Positions 6,856-8,549 of a stretch of 8,549 bases of DNA are shown here, one piece after another. The first letter of the stretch is position 1, and every line of letters begins with the position of its first letter. The position numbers were made by a program, and so were the translations under genes. The notes under the pieces were generated by a model that was given only the letters and a program-made list of their open reading frames with translations, made no database searches and was not told the origin of the DNA. Origin of the DNA: Oligoflexia bacterium (lineage in GTDB: Bacteria; Myxococcota_A; UBA796; UBA2385). The DNA lies in NCBI GenBank assembly GCA_013152105.1, contig JAADHA010000290.1, forward strand, positions 1 through 8,549, written 5' to 3'.

Positions 6856-8549
6856 GCTGAGCGCCACGGTCGCCAGGCCGCGGCGGGGCACCACGACCAA
6901 CAGCTCATCGCGACCGTCCGCGTCACGGTCGATGGCAGCGATCCGGACGGGCTCGCCCAGCTCCCAGGTGAAGGCGGCGCGACCGCCACCATCCAGGCCG
7001 AGGACGACACCATCGTCTGCCCGCACCAGGACGGTGCGCAGGGCACCCTCGGGGCCGAAACGGCCCGTCAGCAGGTCGGAGAAGAGTCCGCTGCTGACAC
7101 GGCCGGTCCCGTCGACATGCCGCGCGCCAACTGCGGGGAGGCGCTCCAGCTCAAGCCCACCGGGATCCAGGTGGCGCCAGACCGACCCATCCACGGCATA
7201 AAGCCCGTCCTGTCCGTCCGAGGCGATGTCCTGAGCGCCCCCCGCCACGCGGTGGACCAGGCGACCCAGGGCGTCCACCGCCAGCAATTCCTGGGTCGTG
7301 GAGAACCACAGCAGCCCACCCGAGGCACACAGGGACTGGACTGGATCAGCGGTCGTGAGGAACCACCGTGGTCGGCCTTCGGGGCTCGACGCACGCACCC
7401 AGAGATTGCCCGCGGCGGACAGCACGGGGCCCTGCTGCCAGGCCAGGAGATCCCCACGACTCGGGCCCTTTCCTTGGGTGTCCAAGTCCGGACCGCCGTC
7501 ATTCAGGACCAACGGTGGCGCTCCCTGCCGACTCAGCACGATGTCGCCCTCGGCCACGACGAGATCGCGCACGCCCTTGATGCCCTGGAAGTCAAGCAGC
7601 TTGGCGTCACGCACCGACCAGGCCATCCCCAGGTTCGAGCGTCCTGCCGTGTCGGGGTCAGTTTGCGCCGCCAGGGCGTGGTCCACGGCGTCACGCGTCC
7701 GCGCGATGTCGCCCATGGAATAGCCACGCGCCGAGTAGATCTGTGCGCCGCTCGCATCGACAAGCCGCACCGCTGGGATCCCGTCGATGCCGAAGCGTTC
7801 GGCCAGGGCCGGCGCGTGGGCCACCGCAAAGGGCAGCCCCAGCGCATCGACGAAGGCCGGGAGATCGCCGGCTGTGTCCGCCTGGTCGATGCTGACCGCC
7901 AGGACATCGAGGCCCTGGTCCCGACGCTGTCTCCACAGCTCCACGATTTCGGGCAGCTCCTTGCGGCAGGGACCGCACCAGGTCGCAAAGAAGGCGAGCA
8001 GGACAGGGTGCCCACGATGCTCAGACAGGCGCCAGCTTGCGCCGTCCAGGGTCTGCACCGACAGGTCTTCGAGCGGGGGCAGGGTCACCAGCCAGGGCTT
8101 CGGGTCCCGCATGGCAGCCATGCCCAACAGCCCCTGCAGCGCTGGCTGGGAGGAGGTGAGCAGCAGCGCGCGCGTCAGCTCGGTCGCAGCATCGCGTCTG
8201 CCCAGCGCGAACAGCGACCGAGCCAGCATCGAGCGCCCGCGCAGCTTGCCCCCCGCGTCCCCGCGCCAATCCCCCCTGGGGTCCCAGACATCGGCCGGCC
8301 GAGCGCCCTCGCTGGCCGCCAGGTCTTCGCTGGCCTGCTGCCAGGCCTGGGTCAGGAACCACACCTCGCCCAGCTTGAAGCGCAGCGCATCATCGCCAGG
8401 TTTCGCGCCGCTGAGAACCTGTGCCGCGGCGACCGCGGTCGCGGGCCGGCGCTCGGCCGCTTCACGCAGGGCATTTCCCAGTCCATCTGCCGGCACCGGT
8501 CCTCCGAGGCCGTCATCCAGCGCCGCCTGGGCCCACCGACGCGCCGCAC
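6847..8549 (-). CDS. TPR - TlpA/ResA-type thioredoxin - beta-propeller fusion protein (5' end missing)
   Basis: The reading frame is open to the window edge. The GTG at 8496 lies inside continuous TPR-like helices and is probably not the start, so the gene is incomplete. Residues are counted from the first full codon at 8547 (566 visible). Residues 1-152 are TPR-like helices. Residues 160-294 form a TlpA/ResA-like thioredoxin domain with FFATWCGPC (active cysteines 191 and 194), the following strand DVLAVSID, and the cis-proline motif GIPAV (Pro258). Residues 326-566 are repeated beta strands of a six- or seven-bladed propeller, ending in an FG-GAP-like loop D-R-D-A-D-G-R-D (540-547). The domain family reduces disulfides outside the cytoplasm, but the export signal would lie beyond the window. 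A thioredoxin followed by a propeller recalls NHLRC2-type proteins, although these blades do not look like NHL repeats. It is probably first in an operon with the HEAT/TPR gene. Confidence 0.9.
   Translation of the reverse strand, partial: AARRWAQAALDDGLGGPVPADGLGNALREAAERRPATAVAAAQVLSGAKPGDDALRFKLGEVWFLTQAWQQASEDLAASEGARPADVWDPRGDWRGDAGGKLRGRSMLARSLFALGRRDAATELTRALLLTSSQPALQGLLGMAAMRDPKPWLVTLPPLEDLSVQTLDGASWRLSEHRGHPVLLAFFATWCGPCRKELPEIVELWRQRRDQGLDVLAVSIDQADTAGDLPAFVDALGLPFAVAHAPALAERFGIDGIPAVRLVDASGAQIYSARGYSMGDIARTRDAVDHALAAQTDPDTAGRSNLGMAWSVRDAKLLDFQGIKGVRDLVVAEGDIVLSRQGAPPLVLNDGGPDLDTQGKGPSRGDLLAWQQGPVLSAAGNLWVRASSPEGRPRWFLTTADPVQSLCASGGLLWFSTTQELLAVDALGRLVHRVAGGAQDIASDGQDGLYAVDGSVWRHLDPGGLELERLPAVGARHVDGTGRVSSGLFSDLLTGRFGPEGALRTVLVRADDGVVLGLDGGGRAAFTWELGEPVRIAAIDRDADGRDELLVVVPRRGLATVALSLP
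7666..8070 (-). other. Thioredoxin-like domain (TlpA/ResA type) with WCGPC at 7966-7980
   Basis: The translated order is a substrate-like strand ending L-S-E-H-R-G, then VLLAFFATWCGPCRKELPEI, DVLAVSID, AERFGIDGIPAVRLVD and SARGY. This is the AhpC/TSA-Redoxin family layout: CxxC after strand one, a cis-Pro loop and a final strand. All key residues are present, so the domain is likely redox-active. Confidence 0.9.

Noticed and set aside
8352..8549. Minus-strand 65-codon frame starting at the window edge
   Set aside because: It overlaps the TPR part of the thioredoxin-fusion gene in another frame. The fusion gene's own frame is open to the edge and gives sensible TPR-like helices.

Overview
The window is high-GC DNA (about two-thirds G+C by eye) packed with four long genes. 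Two lie on the plus strand and two on the minus strand, and the pairs converge on a 38-base gap near 5443-5480. No tRNA, rRNA, mobile element or CRISPR array is visible. The large Asp-rich lipoproteins with beta-propellers, the HEAT and TPR proteins and the GTG starts suggest a Gram-negative with a big, modular genome. A myxobacterium-like (Myxococcota, former Deltaproteobacteria) source is my best guess. It rests on protein style only, as no marker gene is present.

Plus strand (155-5442): two lipoprotein genes overlap by 19 bases and probably form one transcription unit. The first, about 1136 residues, appears to be a seven-bladed YVTN-type propeller interrupted after blade three by ten or eleven glycosidase-43-like blades. 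The second, 631 residues, also has YVTN-like blades, and carries two copies of a Trp/Gly-rich beta module, one of them between blades two and three. Both have a lipobox cysteine, so both probably end up lipid-anchored in the outer membrane or on the surface. Binding of a polymer or partner is a reasonable guess; no reaction can be assigned.

Minus strand (8549 down to 5481): a gene cut off at the right edge encodes TPR-like helices, a TlpA/ResA-type thioredoxin domain with an intact WCGPC motif, and a C-terminal propeller. After 67 bases that carry a 16-17 base tandem repeat comes a HEAT/TPR-type protein with no export signal. The two are probably co-transcribed.

The best candidates for something new are the nested propeller of the first gene, the duplicated module of the second, and the TPR-thioredoxin-propeller fusion. 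Nothing in the window amounts to a recognisable defence, secretion or biosynthetic system.
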